Shown: positions 28,354 through 37,946 of the stretch, piece after piece
Position numbering within the stretch: position 1 is the first letter of the stretch
Layout of the letters: each line of letters opens with the position of its first letter
Made by a program: the position numbers and the translations under genes
Assembly: GCF_001500045.1 (NCBI RefSeq)
Contig: NZ_LQIX01000009.1
Span: 50,737 to 114,736 of the forward strand
Length of the DNA stretch: 64,000 nucleotides
Reading direction: 5' to 3'
Source: Mycobacterium sp. GA-1199
GTDB taxonomy: Bacteria; Actinomycetota; Actinomycetes; Mycobacteriales; Mycobacteriaceae
Notes under the pieces: model-generated
What the model saw: only the letters and a program-made list of their open reading frames with translations
The model's database searches: none
Told to the model about the DNA's origin: nothing

Positions 28354-29856
28354 ATGGTAGCGATCGGCCTGTACTTCGCCGTGATGCTCGCAATCGGCTT
28401 CTACGCTTTTCGCCGAACCAGCGACCTCGACGACTACATGCTCGGCGGGCGCAAGCTCACCCCGACCGTCGCCGCGCTGTCCGCGGGCGCATCCGACATG
28501 TCCGGATGGCTGCTGCTGGGCGTCCCCGGCGCGATTTATGCGTCCGGACTGGTCGAGTCGTGGATCGTGATCGGGCTGGTGATCGGCGCCTGGCTCAATT
28601 GGAAGTTCGTCGCACCGCGACTGCGGGCCTACACCGAGATCGCCAACAACTCGATCACCGTGCCGAGCTTCTTCGAGAACCGGCTGCGCGACAAGTCGCA
28701 TGTCCTGCGGATCTCGGCCGGCACGATCATCCTGGTGTTCTTCACGTTCTACGTGTCGTCCGGCATGGTCGCCGGCGGCGTGTTCTTCGAGTCATCGTTC
28801 GGCTCGTCATATCTGACGGGCATGCTCCTGGTCGCTGGAGTCACCCTGTGCTACACGCTGTTCGGCGGCTTTCTGGGCGCCTCGCTCACCGACGTCGCGC
28901 AGGCGGTGTTGATGTTCGCCGCGCTCGTCACGGTTCCCGTCGTCACGATCATCGCCACCGGCGGACCGGGCGAAATGGTCAACCTGGTCGACGCCGCCGA
29001 CGCCGCCCACAACGCCGCCGATCCGGGTGACGAACTCCAGCGCACGTCACTGTTCTTCGGCGGGAGTCTGCTCGCCATCGTGTCGGCCGCGGCGTGGGGC
29101 CTCGGATACTTCGGTCAACCGCACATCATCGTCCGGTTCATGGCGATGCGCTCCTCGGCCGACGCCAAGGCCGGTCGCCGGATCGGCATCAGCTGGATGG
29201 TCCTCACCTCCGGCGGCGCCATCACCACCGGCCTCGCGGGCCTGGCGTACTTCTTCCGCGAGGGCGTCACGCTGGACAATCCCGAGACCGTGTTCCTGCG
29301 CCTCACACAGGTGATGTTCCATCCCTTCGTCGCGGGGGTCGTGCTCGCCGCTGTGTTGGCGGCCATCATGTCGACGGTTTCGTCGCAGCTGATCGTGTGC
29401 TCGTCGGCGCTGGTCGAAGACATCTACCGAGCGTTCGGGAAGGAGGCCAGCCCGGCGAGGCTGGTCACCTACGGACGGCTCGGCGTGTTGACGGTGGCGT
29501 TCGTGGCCGGCCTGCTGGCGCTCACCCCGGACGGAACGGTCCTCGACCTCGTCGGCTTCGCGTGGGCCGGCTTCGGTGCCGCATTCGGACCGCTGATCAT
29601 CCTGTCGCTGTTCTGGCGCAGGCTCACTTCGGCCGGCGCGATCGCCGGCATGCTCGCCGGTGCCGTGGTGGTCGGCATCTGGGGTCAGACCGAGGCGCTG
29701 TCGAGCGCGATGTACGAGATCGTTCCCGGCTTCATCGCATGCCTCGTCGTCGCCGTCGCCGTATCGCTCATGACCGCCCGCGAGGAGGACGACGAGATCC
29801 AGTCCGAATTCTCCGAGATGGCCGAGAAGGCGCGCGAAACCGCGGCGCCCGCGTGA
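28354..29856 (+). CDS. putP: Sodium/proline symporter PutP
   Basis: The 500-residue sodium:solute symporter (SSS family) has about 13 transmembrane helices and PutP-specific stretches: DDYMLGGRKL, LSAGASDMSGWLLLG, GYFGQPHIIVRFMA and STVSSQLIVCSSALVEDIYR. It takes up proline with Na+. The first ATG in frame is at 28354, but seven codons upstream the frame reads ATA-TCC-GAC-ACC, matching the usual SDTxFQ start of PutP, with GAGAAG before it; the original start codon may have been lost. It lies just right of the ArsR remnant and is divergent from it. Confidence 0.9.
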   Translation: MVAIGLYFAVMLAIGFYAFRRTSDLDDYMLGGRKLTPTVAALSAGASDMSGWLLLGVPGAIYASGLVESWIVIGLVIGAWLNWKFVAPRLRAYTEIANNSITVPSFFENRLRDKSHVLRISAGTIILVFFTFYVSSGMVAGGVFFESSFGSSYLTGMLLVAGVTLCYTLFGGFLGASLTDVAQAVLMFAALVTVPVVTIIATGGPGEMVNLVDAADAAHNAADPGDELQRTSLFFGGSLLAIVSAAAWGLGYFGQPHIIVRFMAMRSSADAKAGRRIGISWMVLTSGGAITTGLAGLAYFFREGVTLDNPETVFLRLTQVMFHPFVAGVVLAAVLAAIMSTVSSQLIVCSSALVEDIYRAFGKEASPARLVTYGRLGVLTVAFVAGLLALTPDGTVLDLVGFAWAGFGAAFGPLIILSLFWRRLTSAGAIAGMLAGAVVVGIWGQTEALSSAMYEIVPGFIACLVVAVAVSLMTAREEDDEIQSEFSEMAEKARETAAPA

Positions 29857-29901
29857 CGTCTGAATCGGTTGCCGTTGAAGGAAGTTGAAGCCCGATCGTA
29901 G

Positions 29902-29938
29902 CCGCGCCCGCCCAGGCGTTTGGGCGTCCAAAGCGCGG
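29902..29938 (+). terminator. Hairpin after putP, possible terminator
   Basis: CCGCGC pairs with GCGCGG, and inside it CGCCCA pairs with TGGGCG around a six-base loop. The structure lies 46 bp after the putP stop and just before the next gene. No T-tract follows, which is common for mycobacterial terminators. Confidence 0.4.
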
Positions 29939-29951
29939 GTACGCGGTTGCA

Positions 29952-30992
29952 ATGCCGGACGAGCCGTCGTCAATTCTGCTGATCGCAGATCCCGGCGCTC
30001 CCGCAGCAATCGCCGAGCGTCTGTCGAATTCATTGCGTGAGGCGCTGGCGGTCGAGTCTGCGGAAGACGGCCCGTGTGATGTGTCGGTGCGACATCACGC
30101 GTATCCGGTCGATGAGTATGCCGAAGTCTCCGAGGTGATCCGCACCATTGAACCCGGTGACAAGCCGGAGGACATTGTCATCTACCTGACCGATTTGCCC
30201 CGACGCCAGGGGACGACGCCGGTGACAGCAGAGATCAGCCTGTCTGACCGGTTGGGAGTGATTTCGATTCCCGCGGTGGGTGGCTTGTCGATCGATCGCC
30301 GGATCCAGAAATTGGCGCGGGCCGTCGTTGCCGAGATCACGGGCCGATCGGATGAGCAAACGCCTTCGGTGAAGCGGCTGAAGCGGACTCAGGTCGACGG
30401 TGTGGTCCGTTACGTCGCGCCGCCACCACTGTCACGTCTGCGGCTCTTGATGGGAATGGTCTACGCCAACCGCCCGTGGCGGTTGGTCTCTGGTCTGTCC
30501 AAGGTGATGATGGCGGCGTTCGCCGCCGGCGCCGTGAGCCTTGCCTATCCGACGATCTGGCAGTTGTCGGACACCATGGGCCCCGGGCGGCTCACCGCGG
30601 CGACCTTGTTGGCGAGCGCCGCGTTGATTGCGTGGCTCATCGTCGATCACGAGCTATGGGAACGCCCGCATTCGGCCGGTGAACGCAAACGAGCCGTGTT
30701 GTACAACGCGACGACCGTCGTCACACTGACGATCGGCGTCGCCATCTTCCACATCGGGTTGTATGTCCTGATATTGGTGACGGCGTGGTGGACGCTCCCG
30801 CCGGAGTTGGTCGCTCGAAACATCGGTCATTCCGTCGGATTCTCAACCGTGTTGGTGGTGACCTGGTTGGTGGCGGCGATCGCCACGCTCGGCGGCGCGT
30901 TGGGATCGGGCATGGAGGACGGCGAGGCCGTGAAGGCGGCGGCATACGGGGCGCGGCAACGCCAACGATTCGACCAGGAAAGAGCACGCTGA
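29952..30992 (+). CDS. Conserved four-helix membrane protein of unknown function
   Basis: The 346-residue protein has a soluble N-terminal part of about 150 residues, in which LGVISIPAVGGLSIDRR precedes a basic linker (SVKRLKRTQVDG). About four transmembrane helices follow between residues 175 and 320. The N-terminal half looks like a nucleotide- or ligand-binding alpha/beta domain but carries no motif I can name. It follows putP after a hairpin, so it is probably a separate unit. Similar proteins are known in actinobacteria without assigned function. Confidence 0.7.
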   Translation: MPDEPSSILLIADPGAPAAIAERLSNSLREALAVESAEDGPCDVSVRHHAYPVDEYAEVSEVIRTIEPGDKPEDIVIYLTDLPRRQGTTPVTAEISLSDRLGVISIPAVGGLSIDRRIQKLARAVVAEITGRSDEQTPSVKRLKRTQVDGVVRYVAPPPLSRLRLLMGMVYANRPWRLVSGLSKVMMAAFAAGAVSLAYPTIWQLSDTMGPGRLTAATLLASAALIAWLIVDHELWERPHSAGERKRAVLYNATTVVTLTIGVAIFHIGLYVLILVTAWWTLPPELVARNIGHSVGFSTVLVVTWLVAAIATLGGALGSGMEDGEAVKAAAYGARQRQRFDQERAR

Positions 30993-31022
30993 CGCACTTC
31001 AACGGTGTCCCGGCCTGGACTG

Positions 31023-31201
31023 CTATTGCGGCGGTGCGAAGAACTCGAGCGCGATCCCGTCGGCCAGACCACATGCCGGAATCCGGTGTCGGTGTGTTCG
31101 TCGACGACCGGTTCGGCCCCGATCAGCTCTTGGTACCAGGGCGCGCTGACCGCGAGGTCACGCACCGTCAGCGCGACGTGGTTCAGTGACGGAAAGGGCA
31201 T
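31023..31201 (-). pseudogene. Decayed VOC (glyoxalase-like) gene with internal deletion
   Basis: The N-terminus MPFPSLNHVALTVRDLAVS and GFRHVVW is a clear VOC-fold start. After that the frame breaks, and a second frame reads ADGIALEFFAPPQ and stops at 31023, matching a typical VOC C-terminus (DPDGIALEFF). Only about 60 codons lie between, against about 125 in intact VOC proteins. A deletion of roughly half the gene with a frame change is the simplest reading. It lies 25 bp downstream of the MpaB-like gene on the same strand. Confidence 0.6.
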
Positions 31202-31226
31202 GGCGCCTCCCGTTTTCTGGTCGGAC

Positions 31227-32054
31227 TCACACAACGCGTCTGCCGCGCCGTGCCCGGGCCCGCATATCCCAGAGGTACAGCCGGTAGCCGAAAATCCAGA
31301 CGTCGCGGGGGATCACGCGGTCGGCGACACGCAGCGCGGTCAGCAGCGCCTCGAACCTGCGCTGCTGGCGCGCCGACCACGGCAACCGCATGTGCTCACG
31401 GAACTCGTGCGGCAGAAACCCCGTCGTGGCGAACAGGTTGAATCGGCCGGCGAGCAGCCGCAGCGGAGCGGGCAGGAACGCCATCGCCGCCACCCCGTGC
31501 AGGTGTTCACGCACGGGTTCGTCGATGCGCAGTTCATCCAGCGAGCGCTTCCAGTATTCGTCGAAGGCGGCGCGATCCGGCGGCCACATGTCCTCGCGCA
31601 CCTGCAGCGTGGTGCCGAGCTTTCTGGCGTCGAGATAGATCGCATCGGCCGCCTCGTCGTCGAGCGGTCCGTACAGGAACTCGTGCTGGTCGATGTAGTA
31701 GCGGTACAGGCAGGCGGCCACCCACAGCTGCAACCGGGGATCAAAAGCCTTGTAACTCACCGGGCTTGACGGGGTGGAGCGCACTAAGGCGTGCACGCGG
31801 TCGACCTCCTTGCGGATCAACCGGCGGTCGTCCTCGGTGCCCATCGTGGCCACCGCGAGATAGGTGCCGGTGGTGCGCGCCCGTTTGAACGGATGCTTGT
31901 AGACGTTGCCGCTGTCGACCGGGCTCTCCAGCACGCCATAGCCGACGCCGGGGGAGGCCAGCTGCATGATCACGTTGGCGGCCGGTGCCAGCGCAGCAGC
32001 CGGATTGAGCAAGTCGACGACGCGTCTCGGCCGACGCGGTGGCCCGAACCTCAT
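31227..32054 (-). CDS. MpaB/DUF2236-family oxygenase-like protein (Rv2237 position)
   Basis: The 275-residue protein has the DUF2236 features: an N-terminal [36 protein letters not shown], then [15 protein letters not shown] and a C-terminal helical part. The family includes the latex-clearing protein and MpaB and uses haem b; the substrate here is unknown. It is divergent from cobD with 36 bp between. It marks the return to the conserved gene order after the accessory block. Confidence 0.75.
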   Translation of the reverse strand: MRFGPPRRPRRVVDLLNPAAALAPAANVIMQLASPGVGYGVLESPVDSGNVYKHPFKRARTTGTYLAVATMGTEDDRRLIRKEVDRVHALVRSTPSSPVSYKAFDPRLQLWVAACLYRYYIDQHEFLYGPLDDEAADAIYLDARKLGTTLQVREDMWPPDRAAFDEYWKRSLDELRIDEPVREHLHGVAAMAFLPAPLRLLAGRFNLFATTGFLPHEFREHMRLPWSARQQRRFEALLTALRVADRVIPRDVWIFGYRLYLWDMRARARRGRRVV

Positions 32055-32090
32055 GCATCCGAGTAGATCACCTTGTGAGACGCTCGCGAA

Positions 32091-33065
32091 GTGTTTGCGC
32101 CGACGTCACGCTCGCGGCTGGTGGGGATCGCCGCCGGTTGTGTCGCGGATTCGTTGTTCGCCGACCCTCGGCGCGGACATCCCGTGGCGCTCTTCGGCAG
32201 TGTGGCAGCCGGTTTGGAGTGGCGCAGTTACGCCGACACCCGAGCGGCGGGCGTCCTGCACACGGCGACCCTGCTCGGCGCGCTGGCACTGCTCGGGACC
32301 GCGGCCGACAGATCGTCACTGCGCCGGGGCGCCGCCGCGGCCACGATCACCACGGCCGCCACGGTGTTCGTCGCGCTGGGCGGGACCTCCCTGGTCCGCA
32401 CCGGAGCGCAGATGGCGCACCATCTCGACCACGGTGACGTCGACGTCGCGCGACGTCTGCTGCCCGCGCTGTGTGGCCGCGATCCCGCCGTGCTCGACGA
32501 GGGCGGCCTCACCCGGGCGGCGCTGGAGTCGGTCGCGGAGAACACCTCCGATGCCCACGTGGCGCCGCTGCTGTGGGCCGCCTTCGGGGGTGTGCCCGCG
32601 GTGTTGGTGTACCGCGGTGCGAACACCCTCGACGCGATGATCGGCCACAAGTCGCCTCGATACCGGAGGTTCGGTTGGGCGGCAGCGCGTTTCGACGACC
32701 TGCTGAATCATTTCGCCGCCCGCGCGACCGCGGTGCTGGTCGCCGTGTGCGCACCCGTGGTCGGCGGCTCTCCCGTCGCGGCGCTGCGTGCGTGGAGGCG
32801 CGACGCGGGCCGCCATCCGAGTCCGAACGCGGGCGTGGTGGAGGCCGCCTTCGCGGGCGCGCTCGGGGTCCGGCTCGGCGGGCCCACTCAATACGAGCAC
32901 GAACTGGAGATCCGGCCGACGCTCGGCGACGGACCGCCGCCACAGGTGGCCGACCTGCGCAGGGCTGTGCGGCTGTCGCGGGCGGTTCAGGTGGCCGCCG
33001 CCGGGGTGGCGGTCGGGGTCAGCGCCGTCGGCCGTAGCGGTCGGCGAGCTTTTCCTCCGTCGTGA
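32091..33065 (+). CDS. cobD: Adenosylcobinamide-phosphate synthase CobD/CbiB
   Basis: The 324-residue membrane protein has the CbiB pattern: an early [17 protein letters not shown], then [44 protein letters not shown] and [13 protein letters not shown]. It attaches aminopropanol phosphate to adenosylcobyric acid in B12 synthesis. Start is GTG at 32091. Its 3' end overlaps the convergent SURF1 gene by 47 bp. No cobalamin riboswitch is visible in the 36-bp gap upstream. Confidence 0.9.
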   Translation: MFAPTSRSRLVGIAAGCVADSLFADPRRGHPVALFGSVAAGLEWRSYADTRAAGVLHTATLLGALALLGTAADRSSLRRGAAAATITTAATVFVALGGTSLVRTGAQMAHHLDHGDVDVARRLLPALCGRDPAVLDEGGLTRAALESVAENTSDAHVAPLLWAAFGGVPAVLVYRGANTLDAMIGHKSPRYRRFGWAAARFDDLLNHFAARATAVLVAVCAPVVGGSPVAALRAWRRDAGRHPSPNAGVVEAAFAGALGVRLGGPTQYEHELEIRPTLGDGPPPQVADLRRAVRLSRAVQVAAAGVAVGVSAVGRSGRRAFPPS

Positions 33066-33846
33066 GCGGAGCGTCGGGGCGCGTCTGCGCGGCCTCCCGC
33101 GCGGCCTTCTCCAGCCTGCGTTGGCGCAGCTCGGCGTAGATGAAGTAGCCGAGACCGATCGGCGCGATGATGCCGAACGCGATCCACTGAATGCCATAGG
33201 ACAGGAACGGCCCGGCGTCGAGATGCGGCAGCGGGATCGCGCCCAGTCCGCCGGGCTGATCGGCCTCCAGCTGCAGATAGGAACCGGCCAGCGGGACACC
33301 GGTGATCGCCGAGATCTGCGAGGTGTTGATCGAGTACACGTGCTGGATGTCGTCCTGGCGGAACGGCTCCTTGTCTCGCACCAGCCCCTCGGAGTCGCGC
33401 AACCGCGCGGCGATCGTCACCGTGCCGTCCGGCACCGGCGGGATCTCCGGCACCCCCGAGGCCTGTACCGGCCGGACGTATCCGCGATCGACGAGCACGG
33501 TCGGTCCGCCGTCCACGGCGAACGGGACCAGCACCTCGAATGCGGGTTCGCCTTCGACCATCCGCAGCCGCGCGAGCACCTGAGCCTCCGGCAGATAGCG
33601 TCCGGTCGCGGTGACCCGGCGCCACTGATCGTCGGGCGCCGCCGAATCCTGGTTCGGGAGAAGCGAGGTCACAGGGACCGGCTCGGCGGTCAGCGAGTGC
33701 GCGATCTGCGCGTTCTCCCGCGAGGTTTGGGTGTTCTTGCCCAACTGCCACGGCGCCAGCACGGTGAAACACAGATACGCGAAAGCGGCCACCACGACGA
33801 ACAGCGCCAGCCAAGACGGCCGCAGCAGGAAAGACCACCGGCGCAT
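33019..33846 (-). CDS. SURF1-family cytochrome oxidase assembly protein
   Basis: The 275-residue protein has one transmembrane helix near residues 10-30 and another at about 215-240, bracketing a periplasmic beta-rich domain, as in SURF1. Conserved parts include VTATGRYLPEAQVLARL, VDRGYVRPVQ and SYGIQWIAFGIIAPIGLGYF. SURF1 proteins help insert haem a into the aa3 oxidase. Start was set at MRRWSFLL (33846), overlapping the ptpA stop. The open frame extends further but belongs to ptpA shadow sequence. Confidence 0.88.
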   Translation of the reverse strand: MRRWSFLLRPSWLALFVVVAAFAYLCFTVLAPWQLGKNTQTSRENAQIAHSLTAEPVPVTSLLPNQDSAAPDDQWRRVTATGRYLPEAQVLARLRMVEGEPAFEVLVPFAVDGGPTVLVDRGYVRPVQASGVPEIPPVPDGTVTIAARLRDSEGLVRDKEPFRQDDIQHVYSINTSQISAITGVPLAGSYLQLEADQPGGLGAIPLPHLDAGPFLSYGIQWIAFGIIAPIGLGYFIYAELRQRRLEKAAREAAQTRPDAPLTTEEKLADRYGRRR

Positions 33847-34340
33847 CAGCTGGCGATCCCCCGGCCGGCGAGCTGCTCGTCGACCCACTCGTGCAGGCCC
33901 GGCAGCGACGCCTCGATGACCTCGTACACGTCCTCGAAGTCGGCGTGGTCGCCGTAGTAGGGGTCCTCGACGTCCAGTGGATGGGCGCCCGAGCGCGGGT
34001 CGAACGACCGCAGCATCCGGATCCGCTCGGCGGGCACTCCCAGATCCTTGAGCATCCGAACGTGGTTGCGACCGAGCGCGATCACGAGGTCGGCGGACAT
34101 GTGGTCCTCGTTGACCTGGGCGGCGCGGTGCGCGGTCGGATAGCCGTGCTCGCGCAGCACGTGGCTGGCCCGGCGGTCCGCCGGCTCGCCGGCGTGCCAA
34201 CCGCCGGTGCCGGCGCTGGTGACTCGCACCGCGTGGCCCAGCCCGCGCGCGGAGATCTGATGGGCGAATATCTTCTCGGCCATCGGCGACCGGCAGATAT
34301 TGCCCGAACAGATGAACGTCACGTGCAGAGGTTCAGACAC
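33846..34340 (-). CDS. ptpA: Low-molecular-weight protein tyrosine phosphatase PtpA
   Basis: The 164-residue enzyme has the P-loop CSGNICRSP with nucleophile Cys11 and Arg17, and the general acid loop DPYYGD. The GTG start at 34340 gives the same Cys11 as M. tuberculosis PtpA. In pathogens PtpA is secreted into host cells; here it also lies beside its partner ptkA, overlapping it by 8 bp. The stop overlaps the SURF1 start. Confidence 0.93.
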   Translation of the reverse strand: MSEPLHVTFICSGNICRSPMAEKIFAHQISARGLGHAVRVTSAGTGGWHAGEPADRRASHVLREHGYPTAHRAAQVNEDHMSADLVIALGRNHVRMLKDLGVPAERIRMLRSFDPRSGAHPLDVEDPYYGDHADFEDVYEVIEASLPGLHEWVDEQLAGRGIAS

Positions 34341-35013
34341 CCAGCACCTCACGCAGGTCCGCGACCGACGCCACGTGCGCGGCGGCAGCAACGTCGTCGG
34401 GCCCGTCGAAATCGTTCTCCCCGTAACCCCATCCGACGACCACCGTCTCGATACCGTGCGCGGCGGCGCCTTCGACGTCGTGCGACCGGTCACCGACCAT
34501 CAGCGTGCGCTCGGGGATGTCGTCCAGCTGGGCCAACGCGTGGGCGACGACGTCGACCTTGCGTGCGCGCGAACCGTCGACGCTGGCGCCCGCGATGACC
34601 TCGAAGCAGTCGGCCAGGCCGAAGTGGGCGAGGATCCGCTGCGCGGTCGGCTCGGCCTTCGAGGTGGCCACCGCCAGGCGCACTCCGGCCGCGCGCAGAT
34701 CGACGAGCAGCGCCGGGATACCGTCGAAGACGCGGTTCATCGCCCATCCTCGGGTCCGGTAGTCCGCGCGGTATGCCTCGATGGCGTCGGCGGTGCGGTC
34801 GCCGAGTCCCAGGCCCTGCAGGGTGTGATGCATCGGCGGGCCGATGATCATGCTGGCCAGGTCTCCGTCGGGCACCGCGGCGCCGACCGACCCCAGGGCA
34901 TGGCGGAAACTCGAGACGATGCCCTGCGCCGAGTCGGTCAGGGTGCCGTCGAGGTCGAAGATCACCAATTGGGGGCGGGTCGCCGTGGTCGTGGAGGCCA
35001 GCATGTCGGTCAC
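34333..35013 (-). CDS. ptkA: HAD-family protein PtkA (tyrosine kinase/phosphatase-like)
   Basis: The 226-residue HAD hydrolase-fold protein has the motif I FDLDGTLTDSA, a motif II TSKAEP, and the motif III/IV region VGDRSHDVEGA, as in phosphoglycolate phosphatases. In M. tuberculosis the gene at this place (Rv2232) encodes PtkA, which phosphorylates PtpA on tyrosine. This copy lacks the long disordered N-terminus I recall for the M. tuberculosis protein. It overlaps ptpA by 8 bp, in the same operon. Confidence 0.8.
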   Translation of the reverse strand: MTDMLASTTTATRPQLVIFDLDGTLTDSAQGIVSSFRHALGSVGAAVPDGDLASMIIGPPMHHTLQGLGLGDRTADAIEAYRADYRTRGWAMNRVFDGIPALLVDLRAAGVRLAVATSKAEPTAQRILAHFGLADCFEVIAGASVDGSRARKVDVVAHALAQLDDIPERTLMVGDRSHDVEGAAAHGIETVVVGWGYGENDFDGPDDVAAAAHVASVADLREVLGV

Positions 35014-35068
35014 GGCCCCATTCTCCCCGATCGCAGAACCTCCGCAGCCAGCGCACTAGGGTCGTGAT

Positions 35069-36091
35069 GTGGTGAGTCCGTCGCGTGCAGCCGCGCGCTA
35101 CCACGGCGATCAGGCCGTGGCCCCCGGGATGCTGGACTTCGCCGTCAACGTCCGCGCCGACGAGCCACCGTCGTGGCTGGTCGACCGGCTCGCGGCGCGG
35201 TTGACCGACCTCGCCCGGTATCCGAGCGCGGTCGACGCGGCGCGCGCGCTCGACGCGGTCGCCGGCAGGCACGGCCGCGCGGTCGACGAGGTCGTGCTGC
35301 TGGCGGGGGCGGCCGAGGGTTTCGCGTGGCTGGCCGAGCTGCAGCCGCGACTTGTCGCGCTGATCGCGCCGTCGTTCACCGAACCGGAGGCGGCACTGGC
35401 GTCGGCCGGGGTGCCCTTCGTGCACGTGGTGCTGGAAGAGCCGTACACGCTGACCCCGGACGCGGTGCCCGGCGATGCGGACCTCGTCGTCGTCGGCAAT
35501 CCGACCAATCCGACCGGCGTGCTGCACACCCGCGAGCAGGTGCTCGCCCTGCGCAGGCCCGGGCGCATCGTGGTGGTGGACGAGGCGTTCGCCGACGCGA
35601 TTCCCGGCGAGCCCGGATCGCTGGCCGGCCTGGCCCTGCCCGACGTCGTCGTCCTGCGCAGCCTGACCAAGACGTGGGCGCTGGCCGGGCTGCGCGTCGG
35701 CTACGCCCTCGGTGCACCCGACGTGCTGGCGCGGTTGACGGCACGGCGTGCCCACTGGCCGTTGGGCACGCTGCAACTCGAAGCCATCGCAGCGTGCAGC
35801 ACGCCCGAGGCGGTGGCCGAGGCCCACCGTGCCGCCCGTCGGCTGACAGAGGTGCGCGCCGAGATGGTGGCGGGCTTGACTAGCATCGGCGTGCATGTCG
35901 TCACCGGTTCGGCCCCGTTCGTCCTGTTCTGCGTCCCGGACGCCGAGCTGATGCGAAAACACCTGGACCGCAGAGGCATTGCCGTGCGTCGCTGCGACAC
36001 GTTCGTCGGGCTCGACGGTCAGTTCCTGCGCGCGGCGGTACGTCCGGAGTGGCCCGTGCTGGTCGAGGCGATGGCCGAGGTGCTGCGGTGA
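35069..36091 (+). CDS. cobC: PLP-dependent aminotransferase CobC-like (Rv2231c type)
   Basis: The 340-residue class I/II aminotransferase fold contains [13 protein letters not shown] and the PLP lysine in [19 protein letters not shown]. Rv2231c-type proteins are usually named CobC and proposed to act as threonine-phosphate decarboxylase giving the aminopropanol phosphate of B12; general histidinol-phosphate-like aminotransfer is an alternative. GTG start. Divergent from ptkA and in an overlapping chain with NIF3. Confidence 0.85.
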   Translation: MVSPSRAAARYHGDQAVAPGMLDFAVNVRADEPPSWLVDRLAARLTDLARYPSAVDAARALDAVAGRHGRAVDEVVLLAGAAEGFAWLAELQPRLVALIAPSFTEPEAALASAGVPFVHVVLEEPYTLTPDAVPGDADLVVVGNPTNPTGVLHTREQVLALRRPGRIVVVDEAFADAIPGEPGSLAGLALPDVVVLRSLTKTWALAGLRVGYALGAPDVLARLTARRAHWPLGTLQLEAIAACSTPEAVAEAHRAARRLTEVRAEMVAGLTSIGVHVVTGSAPFVLFCVPDAELMRKHLDRRGIAVRRCDTFVGLDGQFLRAAVRPEWPVLVEAMAEVLR

Positions 36092-37206
36092 GCGCGCGGC
36101 TGGCCGACATCATCGACGTGCTGGAGGCGGCGTACCCGCCAGAGCTGGCGCAGGACTGGGACTCGGTTGGCCTGGTCTGCGGCGACCCCTCGGAGACCGT
36201 CGAGACGGTGACGGTGGCCGTGGACGCGACCGCCGAGGTCATCGCCGAGGTGCCCGACCGCGGCCTGCTGCTGGCTCACCATCCGCTGCTGCTGCGTGGC
36301 GTGGACACCGTGGCGGCCAGCACCGCGAAGGGTGCCCTGATCCATCGGCTGATCCGCAGCGGCCGGGCGCTGTTCACCGCGCACACCAACGCCGATTCGG
36401 CCTCGCCCGGCGTCTCCGACGCGCTGGCCGAAGCGCTCGGCCTGACCATCGAGGCGGTGCTGGCCCCGGCCACCGCGGAGTCGGACTTGGACAAGTGGGT
36501 CGTGTTCGTGCCCGCGGAGAATTCGGAGGCGCTGCGGGAAGCCATGTTCGCCGCGGGCGCGGGCCGCATCGGCGACTATTCGCATTGCTGCTGGATCACG
36601 ACGGGCACCGGGCAGTTCCTGCCGCACGACGGCGCGTCCCCGGCGATCGGCAGCGTCGGATCCATCGAGCGCGTCCCTGAGGACCGGGTGGAGGTCATCG
36701 CCCCCGCCCGGTTGCGCGGGCACGTGCTGGCCGCGATGCGGGGCGCGCATCCCTACGAGGAACCGGCCTTCGACGTCTTCACGCTGGCGCCGATTCCGGG
36801 CAATGTCGGGCTGGGACGCATCGGTGTGCTGGATCGTCCTGAACCGCTGTCGGCGTTCGTGTCTCGGGTGCGCGAAGCGCTGCCCGCCACGTCGTGGGGG
36901 GTGCGCGCCTCGGGTGACCCCGACGCGGAGGTGTCGCGGATCGCGGTGTGCGGTGGTGCGGGTGACTCGCTGCTCGGCCTGGTCGCCCGCACGGGCGTCG
37001 ACGCATACGTGACGTCGGACCTGCGGCACCATCCCGCCGACGAACACCGACGCGCTTCGCAGGTCGCGCTCGTCGACGTCGCGCACTGGGCCAGTGAGTA
37101 CCCCTGGTGCCGCCAAGCCGCAGACCTGCTGAGCGCCCACTTCGGTGAAGCGCTACCCGTGCGGGTGTCAAGCGTGCGCACCGATCCATGGAACGTCGAG
37201 AGATGA
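36088..37206 (+). CDS. NIF3-family (GTP cyclohydrolase 1 type 2-like) metal-binding protein
   Basis: The 372-residue protein has NIF3 metal motifs: AHHPLLLRG early, [12 protein letters not shown], and later ATSD-like [14 protein letters not shown] and [11 protein letters not shown]. An inserted PII-like domain lies between residues 130 and 235. Function is not well established; members bind two metal ions. The GTG overlaps the cobC stop (GTGA), and the end overlaps the zinc-ribbon gene start, so these genes are coupled. Confidence 0.88.
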   Translation: MSARLADIIDVLEAAYPPELAQDWDSVGLVCGDPSETVETVTVAVDATAEVIAEVPDRGLLLAHHPLLLRGVDTVAASTAKGALIHRLIRSGRALFTAHTNADSASPGVSDALAEALGLTIEAVLAPATAESDLDKWVVFVPAENSEALREAMFAAGAGRIGDYSHCCWITTGTGQFLPHDGASPAIGSVGSIERVPEDRVEVIAPARLRGHVLAAMRGAHPYEEPAFDVFTLAPIPGNVGLGRIGVLDRPEPLSAFVSRVREALPATSWGVRASGDPDAEVSRIAVCGGAGDSLLGLVARTGVDAYVTSDLRHHPADEHRRASQVALVDVAHWASEYPWCRQAADLLSAHFGEALPVRVSSVRTDPWNVER

Positions 37207-37946
37207 GCATGAAAGCTGAAGTAGCTCAACAACAGTCGCTATTCGAACTGGCCGAACTCGATGCCGGCCTCGCCCGGCTGGAGCATCGGTTGAAGAACCT
37301 CCCCGAACAGCAGCGGCTGGAGGAGGTCCAGGCCGCGCATCGGGAGGCCAACGACCGGCTGGCGGCCTTGCAGATCGCCATCGAGGACCTCGACGCCCAG
37401 ATCGCCAAGTTCGAATCCGAGATCGATTCGGTCCGCCAGCGCGAGGACCGTGATCGCAAGCTGCTCTCGGGCGGCTCGGTCGACGCCAAACAGCTCACCG
37501 AGTTGCAGCACGAACTCGACACCCTGGAGCGCAGGCAAGCGGCGCTGGAGGATTCGCAACTCGAGGTGATGGAGCGCCGTGAGGAGTTGCAGCGCGATCA
37601 GCAAGCCGCGCTTGCAAGGATGGATGAGCTGCAGAACGAGCTGGGCTCCGCGCAGAGCGCATGCGACGACGTCCGTACCGAACTGGATCAGCAGCGTCAC
37701 CAGAGCTTGTCGCGCCGTGACGAACTCGTCGCGGCACTCGACCCCGATTTGGTCAGGCTCTACGAGCAGCAGCGCGCCCGCGGCGGCGCGGGGGCCGGAC
37801 AACTGCAGGGCCGTCGATGCGGGGCGTGCCGCATCGAGATCGACAAGGGCGAGCTTGCGCGCATCTCCGCGGCGGCCGACGACGAAGTGCTTCGCTGCCC
37901 CGAATGTGGCGCGATTCTGTTGCGCGTCAAGGGCTCGGGCGCGTGA
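37203..37946 (+). CDS. Coiled-coil zinc-ribbon protein (CT398/DUF164-like)
   Basis: The 247-residue protein is a long coiled coil for residues 10-190. It ends in a zinc ribbon: [14 protein letters not shown] and [13 protein letters not shown]. Such proteins are conserved in actinobacteria next to RNase HI; function is unknown, with nucleic-acid binding proposed. The ATG at 37203 overlaps the NIF3 stop as ATGA; ATG at 37209 is the alternative. Its stop overlaps the next GTG start. Confidence 0.85.
   Translation: MSMKAEVAQQQSLFELAELDAGLARLEHRLKNLPEQQRLEEVQAAHREANDRLAALQIAIEDLDAQIAKFESEIDSVRQREDRDRKLLSGGSVDAKQLTELQHELDTLERRQAALEDSQLEVMERREELQRDQQAALARMDELQNELGSAQSACDDVRTELDQQRHQSLSRRDELVAALDPDLVRLYEQQRARGGAGAGQLQGRRCGACRIEIDKGELARISAAADDEVLRCPECGAILLRVKGSGA

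Noticed and set aside
32055..32090. Cobalamin riboswitch upstream of cobD
   Set aside because: The gap is only 36 bp and no B12-box is seen.
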